Shown here in pieces: positions 1-12,780 of a stretch of DNA of 64,000 nt. Under the pieces are notes generated by a model. That model was not told the DNA's origin. It was given only the letters and a program-made list of their open reading frames with translations, and did no database searches. The position numbers and the translations under genes are program-made. Each line of letters starts with the position of its first letter. Within the stretch, counting starts at the first letter, position 1. This DNA is from Magicicada septendecula. Taxonomy: Eukaryota > Arthropoda > Insecta > Hemiptera > Cicadidae. The stretch covers positions 340,589,076-340,653,075 of the forward strand of contig CM068368.1 in NCBI GenBank assembly GCA_034769895.1. Reading direction: 5' to 3'.

Positions 1-755
1 GTGAAAGATCAGGTGATTGAAACCTACAGGATGCAAATGTTTATAATTTTTTTAATTTAAATGTTTATAATTCAGTGGCTCCCAATCGGTGGTCCGTGGG
101 ACTACAGAGTGTAGTGTAAACGAATTACCCGTACAAGGGTGAACGTGATAAACTGATAAAAAATAAGCGATGAAAGCGACTGGACGCATGCAATGACATA
201 TTTAGGCGTACCTTTAAATAGCCCAAATTTTTCACAGCTGGTGAAACAAAAGCTAGCCTAGAAATCGTACTGATAAATATTTAGTAATACTGTGACAATT
301 CCAGTTAATTTAGTTATCTCAAACGTAACTTTAATTAATTAAAATTACTTTAATTAAAATATATAAAATTCGTTAACAAATACGTGCACAAAACAATCTA
401 CTTTTTCATGATGGCCTGAATTGCACAGTATGAGGGGAAGGCCACGCCTTATCTACTTTTTGACTCAGTGTTCTGCAGCATCTGAAGCTTGCGAACCACC
501 GTTCTGAAGTCAGTAATTGAACACGGGGCAATTTAGCACCACTGTAGTTATGTAGAATTTGCATCTTATCTTACAAATTGGAGAATGTGTTCGCTATCTA
601 GGTGAGACATAGTTAACTATTAAAAGAACTACGTTAACAAGATCTGTTAACGCTTTCCAACATATTCGTGAAACTTTATAGAGCCTACTGATCTGCAATG
701 TCTTTTTATTTATAATAATGAATGCTTACCATATTCAAATGAAGTTATGCTACAC
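1..755. other. Left flank of the nest, no gene seen
   Basis: AT-rich sequence without a convincing coding region. At 74 it has a run resembling a hAT terminus (CAGTGGCTCCCAATCGGTGG) similar to the ends of hAT-E, but no good right-hand partner was found, so it may be a decayed hAT end. The last 8 bases (748-755, TGCTACAC) are the left target duplication of hAT-A. Confidence 0.5.
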
Positions 756-1345
756 CAGGCGCGGATCCAGGGGGAGCGAAGGGGGCGGCCACACCCCCCA
801 AACGCCTCAATTTTAATGTTATAATCAAAGAAATGTTTATACTTTTCTGCATAATGTCACGAAAAAAGTTATAATAAGTTGTAATTTTTTAATAAGTCTT
901 GTAAGGCATGTTGAAAATTAAAATATACGTTCAAAAATTATTTCTTTTTGTGATAAAATGGATTTTGACGTCTTTCCATTATTTTCAAAAAGCTCCGGTA
1001 CAGCCGTAAAAAGATAGAATTCTGTTCACTAACTATTCTACTATATTTAAGGAGTAAATTACGGTGATAGTATAACTACCATAAAGTAATTTGAATTTGC
1101 GCACTTGCATGTCGAAATTATAACATATGCGCATGCTCTTTGCTATCCCACGGCGTCAGCTTCAGTCATACAGTTCATATTTTACATTGGTTAAACTTAG
1201 ACTGCGATACTGAGTATATGTTAGAAAAAACAATCATAACATCAAATCTTCATTATAACGTTTGGATGTAAAACGTCTTAATAGTCTATATGTTTTTTTT
1301 AGACGACGTGTTTGATTTTCTTCAAATACAGAGACATTTATTTTT

Positions 1346-1775
1346 TTGGAGAAAGACGTTTATTCTTTTCCTTACTCTCTCAAGCGAAATAACAAAACTG
1401 GAAAGTATGAAAAACCGTATGTGAATTTCAACCAATTAAATTCTTATGAATGGGTAGTTTTCTCGCACGGAAAAAGGGATTCTTTTGTAAATACTGCCCA
1501 TTTTTTGTCAGTTCCGCTGAGGATGGGAGCCATGGAAGTACTTGATTGCAGAAATTAGTTACAGAACCAAGCTACACTATTGGGCAAAGATGGAGACTTT
1601 GAAAATGACGCACAAAACAAATATCACCAGGAAGCTATGATAAAAGCCAAATATTTCTTTAAAATTTACAAGAAATTTTTCTGAACTATCCGTTACTAAT
1701 AAATTACATACTGGACGTCAAAAAATCTTGAAAGAAAATCGTTCTTGATTAGTGCCTATAGTAAAAACCATTATT
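1346..1775 (+). pseudogene. hAT-A transposase, N-terminal piece
   Basis: Translation resembles the zinc-finger (TTF-type) start of ZMYM1-like hAT transposases: FPYSLKRN and LNSYEWVVFS correspond to the usual tryptophan-containing lead-in, and frame-shifted text downstream ends in LVPIVKTII, which in relatives precedes the FCG...NIPLRGH segment. There are several frame changes and stops, so it is not functional. The piece stops at the Helentron boundary (1775/1776), and the next expected residues appear at about 23.87 kb. The true start codon is not evident. The 590 bases upstream (756-1345) hold no recognisable coding sequence and would be the element's 5' leader. Confidence 0.7.
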
Positions 1776-2818
1776 GAAGTGAAAACTTCTTTAGGCGCAC
1801 CGCGTACACATTTTTCCTGGGCAGTGAATAAGTCTGATCCGTCAGGCTCCGAGGTAAAACGCTCATTCGGGTAAACTCGGGGATGCCGAGTTTAGCCGAG
1901 CGAGGGAGAAACAGTCAGCTGTGCTCTGCTGTGTGTTTAGTTTTGTCACTGAATGTCTCTATTACTTTTTAATAATTATACTTTATTTGCAATAATAATA
2001 AATAATATGTTTTCGAATATAATTTAATATTATGAGTGTGTGTACTGTGTGATAAATTTCGTTGTCTACAAAAGAAACAGATACGTAATAACTGTTGTTC
2101 GGTGTACATTTGAGGCCACAGTGTATACTGTATATAAGTGTATATACTTATATACTTATAGTGCTGTATCGTACTAATACTGAAAAATATTATTGAAGAG
2201 TGGTTCAGTCATTGTGTATGTAGGTAAGTCGCTTTATGTATTTCTCATATACAGGGTGATTCACGAAGAAACGGAAATACTTCGGGAGATGAATCTACAT
2301 CGAAAAATAAGAAAAAAAGTTCATATAAACATAGGTCCGGAAATGCTTCGTTAGCGAGTTACAGCTAGCGAAAGATTTCGCCCGGGTTTCGGTACCCCCG
2401 GGTAAATGAAGACTTTCTGAAATTCTGGGAAGGGGCGAATTCTGCTGTTTCTTATGGTTTTTGACCTGAGAAATCGAATAAAATAGGTCGCAGAACTGTA
2501 TCTCCCATAAGTTTCATGATATCCGACGTAAAACAGAAAAATCTTTGCCTAAAAACAAATTTTGGAAAATTAGAAACAATTGGAATTTTGTTGATTTTTA
2601 TTGACTTTATTTACACCATTTTTCTCAGAATTAAATTCTTTACAAGTTTTGTTTTTAACTTTTATGCATTTATTAGTCATTTAACAAAGTTATTGTACTT
2701 CTAACCTAACCTTAGGTTCGAAGTACCACCTCCCCATATAGAATTTCATAAACAGTTTACGCAGAATAGTTTCTGACAGGCTTGCGAAATTTGTGATAGA
2801 TTATGGTTTAAGAACGAT
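1776..2818. other. Helentron 5' non-coding region with a possible older insert
   Basis: No coding sequence recognised. It contains the 5' subterminal repeat, an imperfect palindrome near 1880 (AACTCGGGGATGCCGAGTTT), and from about 2252 a stretch beginning ACAGGGTGATTCACGAAG. That start resembles dispersed repeat termini found in arthropods, but no matching right end was identified. The short open frame at 2516-2704 is low-complexity and is not called. Confidence 0.45.
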
Positions 2819-5060
2819 TTGAAAAATTTAAATGATGAAAATATGAAGTTCGTAAAGACATTTCTCCCAAACGTCGACGAACATTCCATTGCAGTTTGTT
2901 CAACTTGTCGAACCAGTATACAGAAAAAATCTTTTCAGCAAATGGCAGTATACTACAACGGTTTTGAATATCCTATAATTCCAAATAATTTACTAAATTG
3001 TCCATTAGATTTAGTGTCTGAAAGACTGATTTCTCCGAGAATTCCTTTTATGCAAATAAGGAGACTTCGGAATGTTCATGGCCAATACGGAATTTATAGA
3101 CAAGTTATTAATGTTCCTGTGGAAGTCAACACGATGGTCAATTCCTTACCGAGGAATATCAGTGATGATCATTGATCTATGTACACATCAATCGGAAACA
3201 AATCCACAAATCGAGTTTTTTGCATGGGTTGGTTAATAAAAGAACTATTAAAGAATGGCTGCATTACTTGGTAAATACTCCACTTTATAGAACATATGAT
3301 ATTACCATAGATGAACAGTTCTTCGATAATTCATATGACGATGGACTTGATGCTCCGAGTGAAAATCATATCGAAAATGATAGCGATAAACGTGATGAAA
3401 ATAATAGCAACGAACTTACTGAGGATATACCTATTGAAGAGAGTTTATTAGCTCAGCAACAAACAGTAATGTGGAATGACGACCTGTATTTAAAAATAGC
3501 CCCAGGAGAAAATAACGTACCCATAAGTTTATTATTTGATGAACACGCTGAAGAATTATCATTTCCCTCAATTTATTTAGGCCAATTCCGTCAGTTCCGA
3601 GAAGGGGTTAGAGTTACTCCGTTCATGATGGCAACCAGTGAACTGAGACGGTCCGATAGACGAGGAGTAACGCCTCATCATTTATTATACATGGCAATGA
3701 GAATCATGAGGATAAGAGTAAGGGGTTCTCTGAGTTGCTTTTAAGCATGTAGGAAAAAATTCCAATATTACTAAAGAGCAAATACAATCCGAGGACTATA
3801 TTCATAGTTGCATCGAAAGTAATCTCACTTTCTTACGTTCAATACCTAATTCTACTTGGTATTGGTCTGAAAGGAAAAAGGATCTATTTGCTATGATCAG
3901 GCAACTAGGTAAACCGACTGTATTTTTCACAATAAGTGCTAACGAAATCGGGTGGTCTGATTTGCTACAACTATCGTACAAATTGAATAAACACGATTAT
4001 ATCACGAAAGAGGCAGTAGCAAAATTACACTTCATGGTGAAAAGTACTCTCATCAACGAAGACGCTGTTACTTGCGCTATATACTTCAATAAATTAGTTA
4101 ATGTCATAATGAATATTCTTCAATCAAAGAAATGTAGTCCTTTCGTAAGTTCAGAGTTCTCCACTATTTCAAGCGCATTGAATTTCAGCATCGGGCCAGT
4201 CCTCATGCGTACATCATAGCTTGGCTTGATAATGCTCCGAAAGATGCTCTTAATAAAGATTATGATAAAGCCATTGAACTCATAGATGCCTTAATATCGG
4301 TTTCAGCATCGGAAGCATCGGGAAATATTAAACTTCAAACACATAAGCATACATTCACCTGCTACAAAAAAATTACTCCAAATAAAGCACAAAAATGTAG
4401 ATTTGAAGCTCCTTTTATGCCATGCAAAAAGAACATGATTTTAAATCCAATGAAAGATACAGAGGAAGGATTTATCAATTATCGGAATCGCTATGCACAA
4501 ATAAGAGTACAATTGAAAAATGAAGATTTTGTGGACATGGACACATACAATACATATACATACACATTACAAATAAAACATATACACATTACAAATGTAT
4601 ATATACATTTACAATCGTAATTGTATAAATTCAGATGAAGAATATTGCAATATTATCAGAGCAGGAATAACTAGAACAAAAGTTTTCGTAAAACGAGAAC
4701 CTTTCGAAAAATGGCATAATCCTTTCAATCCATTCATATTTAATATTGTTAAATCCAATACCGACTTTCACTTCATTACAGAAGAATATTCATGTGCAGC
4801 TTATGTAGTAGAATATGTAAATAAAACAAATAGAGGAGTAAGTGACTTACAAAAAATCAATCGAAGCAATGAATGAACATCCAGAATTTGATATCATCAT
4901 TGAGATAACCAAAAACGTCAGTGTGAACATACTAAATCATACAGAGATCAGAAGTCAAGAATCTGCTTGGTATTACTACGAGAGCCTATGTCAAAAACTT
5001 CATTAATCATCGTATATATTCCAACAGTATGGCCAATTGAACGTCAGTGAATAAGAAAAA
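2819..5060 (+). pseudogene. Helentron Rep region (N-terminal and HUH domains)
   Basis: The first 118 codons match the Cys-containing N-terminus of Helitron proteins, with the signature SPRIPFMQIRRL, GQYG and INVPVEVNTMVNSLPR. The Rep core follows in broken frames (about 3.45-4.9 kb): TVMWNDDLYLKIAPGE, QLGKPTVFFTISANE, then in a shifted frame FQHRASPHAYIIAWLDNAP. The last corresponds to the HUH metal-binding motif, normally PHAHI; here the second histidine reads tyrosine (codon TAC). Further on, EEYSCAAYVVEYVNK carries the tyrosines expected for the Y2 strand-transfer site. Frameshifts lie near 3170, 3700, 4190, 4620 and 4860. Inactive as read. Confidence 0.8.
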
Positions 5061-7135
5061 CTATGGAAGAATTGAGTAAATTAGAGGATGATTGTACTGA
5101 TTTTTGGAAAGAGAACTGGTTTGATAAGTACGAGAAAAGACCAGAATACTTAGAGGATATTACATTAGCGCAATTCGTATCTAAATACACGAAACATATA
5201 AAAGGAGAATTTGTTGAAAGGAATGAGCCGAGGATAATTCGGTATCGAAACTACGATATGGCCACTGATTTTAATGAATATAAGCGAGAAATGGTGACTA
5301 CACTTACCATTCTGAAGTGAAGAAGAGGAAATATTAGCAGAGATGAAATTTATTTCCATTTATGATGGTAATGAGGATATAATACTGCAAAGGAGGAAAG
5401 AATTCGAGTCAAATATAGACATTGATAAAACTATTCAAATTTGTAGAGAATTATGCCGGGAGGAAACTCCCCTAGATGAGGATGAAATACGAGATCTTGC
5501 CAACAGATACCCGGAAGCAAATCCATTCGAACAATTGTATAATAATCCGAATTCAGAAATAAATAGCGATCTTCGATTAGCTACCCTAAATAAACTTGGT
5601 GCTATTGCTAAAAAAAGAGAAATATTATGTCTAGTGCGGATTTTTGTGCAGCTATGAGGATGGCTAATGAAAAACAAAAGGCTGCTATTGCATGTAATCA
5701 ACAAATTATTATCTAATGATAATAGTACTTTACAGATTTTCTTCACTGGGCCAGCCGGATGCGATAAAACTTTCGTTATAAAACTTATAATGGAAATATA
5801 TAATCGGTTTTCTGATAGTGATGGGTACTGTAATGTCTATATAACCTGTGCATCGACAGGAAAAGCAGCTGTAGCAATAGATGGAACTACTGTTCACACA
5901 GCTTTGAAAATATCTCTTTCAAAATTGTTACCACTGAGTACAGAAGTCGCATATCAATACAGGTCATTATTTAAATATGTCAGAGCAATAATAATCGATG
6001 AAGTAAGTATGATTGGCGCAGAGCTTCTAGAGCAAATCGATTTACGTCTTAAGCAAATCACCGGTAATTTTACAAAATATTTTGGTGACTTAGATGAAAT
6101 ATTAATTGGTGATTTGAGACAATTACCTCCAGTCAGAGCAACACCGATTTACAAGCAAATAAAACGCAGAATGACAGGGCCGACAGCGTGGCGCAATTTG
6201 AAATTCTATGAACTCACAGAGGTTGGCAAGCAAGCGTTATGTTTTCCAATGCTCTTACAAAAATTGGAAACGGAGAAAAACTGAACTCGGATGAATTGAC
6301 ATTAATTGAATCAAGATTTGTCAGTAAAGAAGAAGCTGATATTGCTTGCCCTCATGGAATAGGCCACGCCTCTTTTTATCAAATGTAGCTGTTCAAAATT
6401 ATAATAATTCTATATTAAATATGGCAGAAAATAAGGTGACTTCTGTTACAAAAGATATTTATACGGGTTGCCATAATGCTGAACAAGAAGCTTTCGTAAA
6501 GCAGAAGTTCCATAAAATGTCGACAATCGATACAGGAGGATTACCTTACGAAATAACATTCGTATTGGGTAAATATTATATGTTGACTACTAATGTCGAT
6601 GTATCCGATGGATTGGCTAACGGTGCTGTAGGAAAAATTGTGCCACATAGATTATGATGATGATGGCGAAGTTAGCAGAGTTTGGATCATATTTTGAAAT
6701 CCAGAAAAAGTTGGAAAAAAAATTCGAAGCAAAGTTTCGAGGTACATGATGGATCACAACATTTTAAGGAATGCTGTACCAATAACTAGAAGATCATGCA
6801 CTGTACCACTTAATAATAATAAAACTATACATGCCAAGCGTAATCATTTTCCAGTGGTGTCGGCATGCGCAATAACGATTCATAAGTCACAAGGAGCAAC
6901 TTTCGACGAAGTTGTTTATGAATATGAGAAAACACATTCTCAACAATTGGCATATGTTGCATTATCAAGAGTAACACGCATCGAAGGACTTCACATTGTG
7001 ACCGAAAATAACAATCGCGCATTCTTTCACGGCCGAAGAGAATCTACATCTGTCACTGACTTCCAAACAGAATTTAAAAGGTTGTCACTGAACAGGCTTC
7101 AAACAATCACTTCTGTGTTAACAAACTTCATTTTA
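5061..7135 (+). pseudogene. Helentron PIF1-like helicase region
   Basis: SF1B helicase of the Helitron protein, needed to unwind the mobilised strand. Seen in order: the linker WKENWFDKYEKRPEYLED; the Walker A segment GPAGCDKTF, where the glycine normally before lysine reads aspartate; ITCASTGKAAVAI; Walker B IIIDEVSM; motif III IGDLRQLPPV; a Helitron-typical stretch ending LANGAVGKIV; and motifs near the C-terminus CAITIHKSQGATFDEVV and AYVALSRVT. The reading frame is interrupted near 5320, 5650, 6280 and 6660. The altered Walker A and the frame breaks point to an inactive copy. Confidence 0.82.
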
Positions 7136-7911
7136 AACAGAAAGGGAATATCAATATATTCATTAAATTGTCAAAGTTTACGCGCACATGTCTCGGACCT
7201 TGATGACGGTGTTACGCAAAATTCAACTATATTGCTTTTATCGGAAACTTGGGTGAACAACGAAGAAAACATCGATATTCCAAATTTTCATTGTGTTGCT
7301 AAGTTTAAGAGACCTCAGTGCAGAGCTGCAGGAGTAGCCATATACAAAAACAATAAAGACACGACAAACATTACAAGTTCACAGATGGATGTAGTATTTC
7401 ATAATATCTCAATCATATGGCTTTAACAAATCATCTATTGAAGAAATTTGTGTAGCAAAATGTGAAGCGGAAAATGGACTAATTATCGTAATAGTTGCTA
7501 TTTACATCTCACCAAATCAAAGTGTAAATAAAATCATCGAATTCATCCATGAAAATTTGCTCATTTATACAACAGCAGGGTCTGCTCTGCTCAATCGGAA
7601 CTTACATCAGTTACATATGATTTTGAGTGGAGATTTCAATGTGGAATTCTCAAAAGAAAAATCAAAGCCTTTAATTGATTTTTTAAAAACCACATTGGAT
7701 TTAAATATGTCGAATGACCCAAATGAGAGTACAACAAAATATGGAACTACAATTGACAGAGTTTTTTTTCATATATTTAGACAGATTTCAATCAAAAGTA
7801 TTTATCTCGTATTTTAGTTACCACAAGCCCGTTGTGTCTTTCTTAGATTATGATAATATTGAAGAAGATATTGATTTACAAAATCACAAACAACAAGATT
7901 CAGCAGAATAA
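7136..7911 (+). pseudogene. Helentron C-terminal EEP-type endonuclease
   Basis: Continues in frame from the helicase. It has the hallmarks of the exonuclease-endonuclease-phosphatase fold used by non-LTR retrotransposons: ISIYSLNCQSLRAH, LLLSETW, then after a frame change near 7425 IVAIYISPNQ, LSGDFNV, TTIDRVF and finally SYHKPVVSF, the counterpart of the S-D-H motif. A domain of this kind fused behind the Helitron helicase defines Helentrons as opposed to canonical plant-type Helitrons. At least two frame breaks (near 7425 and 7790). Confidence 0.8.
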
Positions 7912-8020
7912 TTGATACATAGTTATAAGTGCACACATTGTAGATCTAATGAGTATACGAATGAAAATAAATGATTTTATCTATATACATATATTATTTT
8001 ATCTATATCTATATATATAT

Positions 8021-11000
8021 TATAAAATATACCTCAAGACTGATGTTTACAAAGTCTTCCTGGTCTGAAACTCTTCCTTTAGTTTCACTGTAAATCTAGT
8101 CCAATTGTAACGAAACCTGTTAATAGTGTTAAAGTTGTATAGGTGTAGTGTTACAAAAAATATTTTAAATATGTTGGTTATGAAAGAAATAAAAATTGTG
8201 TTTAAAAAAAAATTTTATAATTAAAAAAATTTTCTTTTTATTGATTAATTAATTAAAAACAATTAATTAATTGTGTTTCCTGAAGTTCCGAAACGTGTCT
8301 CACTTGTCTAGGAAATTTTATTAACTTTTTTGTATTTTGTAATAAACTCCAACCACTTATAAGATTGTCTACAGATACAATCGATAGTTGTTTACTTCCA
8401 GTTTTGGAGGTTATCTTCCTTCAATGTGGTGAAATTCTTGTAGTATGTTGTTTAAATTAAATTAAGTGTAAATTACGATGTTTAGTAAAGAAAGAACTAT
8501 TTTGATGTGAAAAGTATAAATTATTTATTGGACAATTGGTTATAAGACTCTTGTCGATTTTAAAATCGACTCTCAGGGTATCGAAATGTTACAAGTTTTT
8601 TATATAAAATACAATCAGGTTCTTTTAACAGCTATTCATAGTTAAAGTCAGAGAAATCGGGCCAATATTAAAAAAGTATAACGTTACAATAATTATTCTT
8701 AATACTAAATACATATATTTAATTGAAAAGATTGAAATGAATAAGTTGATTGCGAACCATGTCGCTGACAATACTAGATGGCCGTGTTCAGTTGAGTGAT
8801 GACGAAAAAGCAAATGGCCGCCGCCGAGTTCGTCAAACGTCCCTCGTAGATTTGGCGTTCCAATAAAGATATTTTCTTGCCGTATTAACGTCCTGGTGTC
8901 AGCAAATCTTCCTTCTGATGTTGGTGTAGTGTCTTGGGTTAAGTTTGTGTGTCGTATTTTGAATAGTGGTGTATGTATAAGTCAGTTCACTTTCTTGTCG
9001 TTCAGGCACTATTTGATGGTTAAAATGTAGACTGTTTTATGGTGTTTAATAATGTTATTTAAGTAGTTTCGTGTTATACAACGTTATTTAGTCTCTTGTA
9101 AGTGTTTATGTCACTGTGTCGATGTTACGAAATGTTTTTAGTCGCCACTCGCGATTTTCAAATTTGTGTCATACACTGACTCGCCATTACGGTTCTAGAA
9201 ATTAGGTTAACTCGATTTAAATACTCTTGTCAAGTGCACCGTACAACGTTCAATAATCAACTCTCTACTTCCTTCACTTTCGACTAAAATCTTAGCCAAT
9301 GCAATATTATTCCTTACATTGTTCGAATTTTACTTTGCATCCTGTGCATGTATTAAAGTTACATTATATGACTGCTTAAACTTTGGTTATTAATCAAATT
9401 TATTTGCTAGTTGTTACTTAATTTTATCCTTCAGTTCATTCGGCGTATTTTGGTATCGAATAATGCCGTTTTATTATGTTTTTTTATCTAAAATTGGTAA
9501 TTTTACCTTCATTTTGTATCTGGTAAATGTTCAAAATCAGCTTCCTGTCATTATGCAAATTCTGCCATTTTTAAGTTATATTTATGATTAATAATCTCAT
9601 ATTGTAATAAAAGGTTTATATTCCCTTAGTTTCTTGCAATTATTTGAATTGGTTAAATTTTAAAATATTATGTTGGAATATATGACTCCCCTCTCCAAAT
9701 TTTTGAGTTCTGTCATTTCCATTTTTATTTATAATCCTGGCTATAATTTTACAAAATCTTTCTAAGTTGTATTTCTAATTATATGGCTTCATCTCTGGTT
9801 TATGTTATCTAAATCCCTTTAGTTTAAATATATTTAAGTGCTTAATTTCTCAGTTCTGATGAGGTTTAGTTTTCATCATTTTGCCTAGATTCTTAACAAG
9901 TTTTTTCATACAAATTTTTATATAAACAATACATACTGTGTTATACCCTCTCTGACTTTTTAACATGGTAATATAAATTAAACATTTTTTCAATTACACA
10001 TAACAACAATTAGTATCGGTTTCAATAATATAAACAAATAAGAAATATTTTCAAATAATGGTTGTCTTCAACTATTTAGACATTTTTTACAATCAAAACT
10101 TAATATTAAAACAGAAATATTATTTACAAAGAATGCTTTTTCCCAATTAACATCTTATTTAATGATTACCATCAATATCAGTAATAAATATATTTACAAT
10201 TAGGATGTTAGTGGTTCCAAACTTATTAAATGTTCTTATCCCTAATACATTTTGTTAAAATTCTTATTTTATATTCACAAAACCTTATTCCTATACTCTT
10301 ATTCTATATTTCTAATACTAAGTTTGATTATCAGTTTTTTAAACTGTTTTTTTAATTTTTAAATACGGTTTAGGATAATTGTACCCTGTCACTTTATGTT
10401 TAAATCTGTTTTTATTCATTCTTTAAAGAAATGTCATTTCAAACAGATTGACAGCTTGATATTATTACCTGTATCACATTCACCTGGTACAAATCATAAG
10501 GCACTCAAAGTTGTATATTTCATTATCTACAGTTTGTGGATGCCAAGGATGAAACATAAGGTTTATTTTTTACAATACACAAACTAGCACTGGTTCACTT
10601 TACACTTTTTGATGCTATTTCTAAATGGTTGTTTAGTCTTATTAACATCAATAAATTGGTTTGTGGGTTACAATGAACATTTGTTCTTTGGGTATTATAT
10701 TATTGTTTCACCTTGGTCCACTGACAACTCTTACTCTATACACTTTTTTCTTAATTTTATTGTACATGTGGTTTCTTTTCATGACTATTTCGTTATACTT
10801 TTTATTATTGTGGTTTTTATTTAGATTGGGATATGGGTATATGGGTGTTTTTTATAAGAGCATTCCTTCTTCTTCTGGATGCTGCCTTCTTCTTCTTTCT
10901 TTAATGTTGTCTTCTTTTCTTCTGGCTTCTTTGAATTGTATGTTCTTCATCTTCTTCTGGATGCCATCGGGTTTCTTGGGGTTACTTCATCTTCTTCTGG

Positions 11001-11361
11001 TTTCTTGAAATACATCACCTTTTATGGTGGATCTTGCCTTGTTCAGGGTTTCTCTTTTAATTTATTTATCCTCGTTGTGGGTTTAGTGATTTTCTGTGTT
11101 GTTTCTTTATATACTTCTTACCTTCCTGGGTTATATTTTTTAAAAAACCTTGGGTTATTACACTGATTTTGATGATTCATCACTAGTAACATTGCTTTTA
11201 TTCGAGATTATACTTTTTATATCCATGATTGTTCTGCACAGTTGTTCTGAATTAATTCTTTATATTTAATTTAATGCTTTCTTCGGATTTAATTTTATAA
11301 TCTTATTATTATTCTAATGATCAATGCCATTCATTATTATGTGTTTATCTGTCACGCTACA
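8021..11361 (-). repeat. Gypsy-L 3' LTR (left copy)
   Basis: Near-identical to 20374-23702. The outer two bases read TA where the other copy has TG. It carries a 12-bp segment near 10342-10353 absent from the other copy. Over 3.3 kb it is several times longer than typical LTRs. Short open frames inside it (for example 10396-10587 and 10661-11166) are repeated in the other LTR only because the LTRs are identical. They are T-rich with no recognisable domain and are not called as genes. Confidence 0.93.
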
Positions 11362-11379
11362 GAATGCTCTCCTCCAGAA
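11362..11379 (-). other. Gypsy-L polypurine tract
   Basis: On the minus strand the interior ends TTCTGGAGGAGAGCATTC directly before the 3' LTR. The purine run GGAGGAGAG is the expected plus-strand primer of reverse transcription. Confidence 0.6.
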
Positions 11380-12780
11380 GTAATTATTTCAGACATGTTT
11401 ATGGATGAAATAATTTCTTATGATAATTTCATTAGTTCTTATATTTCATTTTCCTCTCCATTTCTATATCGACTTTTTATATTTGAGTTTAATTAATTTT
11501 ATATATATATAGTTACTTATTTTACTTTTGATCCTTCTTGGATAGTTAGTGTCTTCTGAGATATATTATTATTATTATTATACATTTTCTTTCTTTATAA
11601 ACTTCGTGTTGCATCCTTGGGATATTAATTCCCTAACATTCCCTATCACGTGGGCTGGGGCAGTTCAGAGGGGCACTGTAGGCTACACAATCTCTGCTGG
11701 CCATACTCCACTTCTACAATTTGAGTCCAGAGGCACATTCATCTCTGCTCAAAAACATAATGCTGCTGGAATTATCTTCCGGTCAGTCATCGAATAAAAT
11801 AAAATAAAAAGTAGTCTCATTTTCGACTAATAAAAATATCTTTGGATTCTTCACTTCGTAGTTTCTCAGATTATCTCACATTTTCTATCTTAATAAATCT
11901 TCTTAATTATTATTATACTCATTATATATATATTTTTCTGAACTCTTAACTTGTCTGATATATTTATTTTAATTATGGTTGAAAACTTCTCTTAATAATT
12001 CTTGTTACTGGTTATAGTGTAACTCTTTTTCTTCTCCATCTGAATTCTCTTTACACTTCCTTCTGATTACTTACAGTGTTAGCATGGTCTTTATACATAG
12101 TATTTTCTTATTCATTATTTGAATGGTCTTATTGTATTATATTTGATTTTTTAAATTTGTATCTTTATATTAGATATTCAGGTTGTTATTTTGATCATTT
12201 TATTTAAACATTTTGTTCTTTCCTTTCTCTTAGAAAGTTATTAATCCGCATTCGCATTCATTAACATTAATTCATTTATATTATATTTCATGTGGTACTT
12301 CTTCTCTTTGCATTTCATATAGGTCTTATTATTATTATTTGTTCAAAATCATCTGCTCCATATGTTTGGTATGAGTTGTTCTTCTTTGCTTCTTCAGAAC
12401 TGAGTAATATCGTATTCCTTTTTCTTGATTAACTGTTTCCATTATCGTTTCATAAGTAATTAGTCATAGGTTGTTCTCATTATTATTTTATTGTTTTTCT
12501 TTCTTGGATTTTTATAATTTTATTATAATAACAGATTCTTCTCTTTGTTTCCCAAATTTTTTCCTTCTCTTGTATATCACACTCTTTTTTGTTTTTCTTC
12601 TCTACTCCTTCAAATGCTAGATATTCACATTTATTCTGGATTATATTTAATTCTTTTTTCTGAATTAATCATATTATTTTCTTCTACATTTAATTATAAA
12701 TGGCACATATTTATTTTTAGAACTCTGTTAGTTTTATGCAAAATTCAAACTCTTCTTTTTATTTAATTCCCTAACATTTC
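11380..12780. other. AT-rich spacer between the 3' LTR and the repeat array in Gypsy-L
   Basis: T-rich on the + strand with no domain-bearing frame on either strand. Includes a short TAT run at 11562-11582. The open frame 11549-11797 is unrecognised and probably incidental. Confidence 0.5.

Noticed and set aside
74-520. A complete small hAT element starting at 74
   Set aside because: The left end is plausible but the best right-end candidate (near 495-512) matches poorly and no 8-bp duplication is convincing.
10396-11166. Conserved open frames inside the Gypsy-L LTRs, repeated at 22737-23513
   Set aside because: They are identical in both LTRs by descent, T-rich and hydrophobic without a domain; nothing supports translation.
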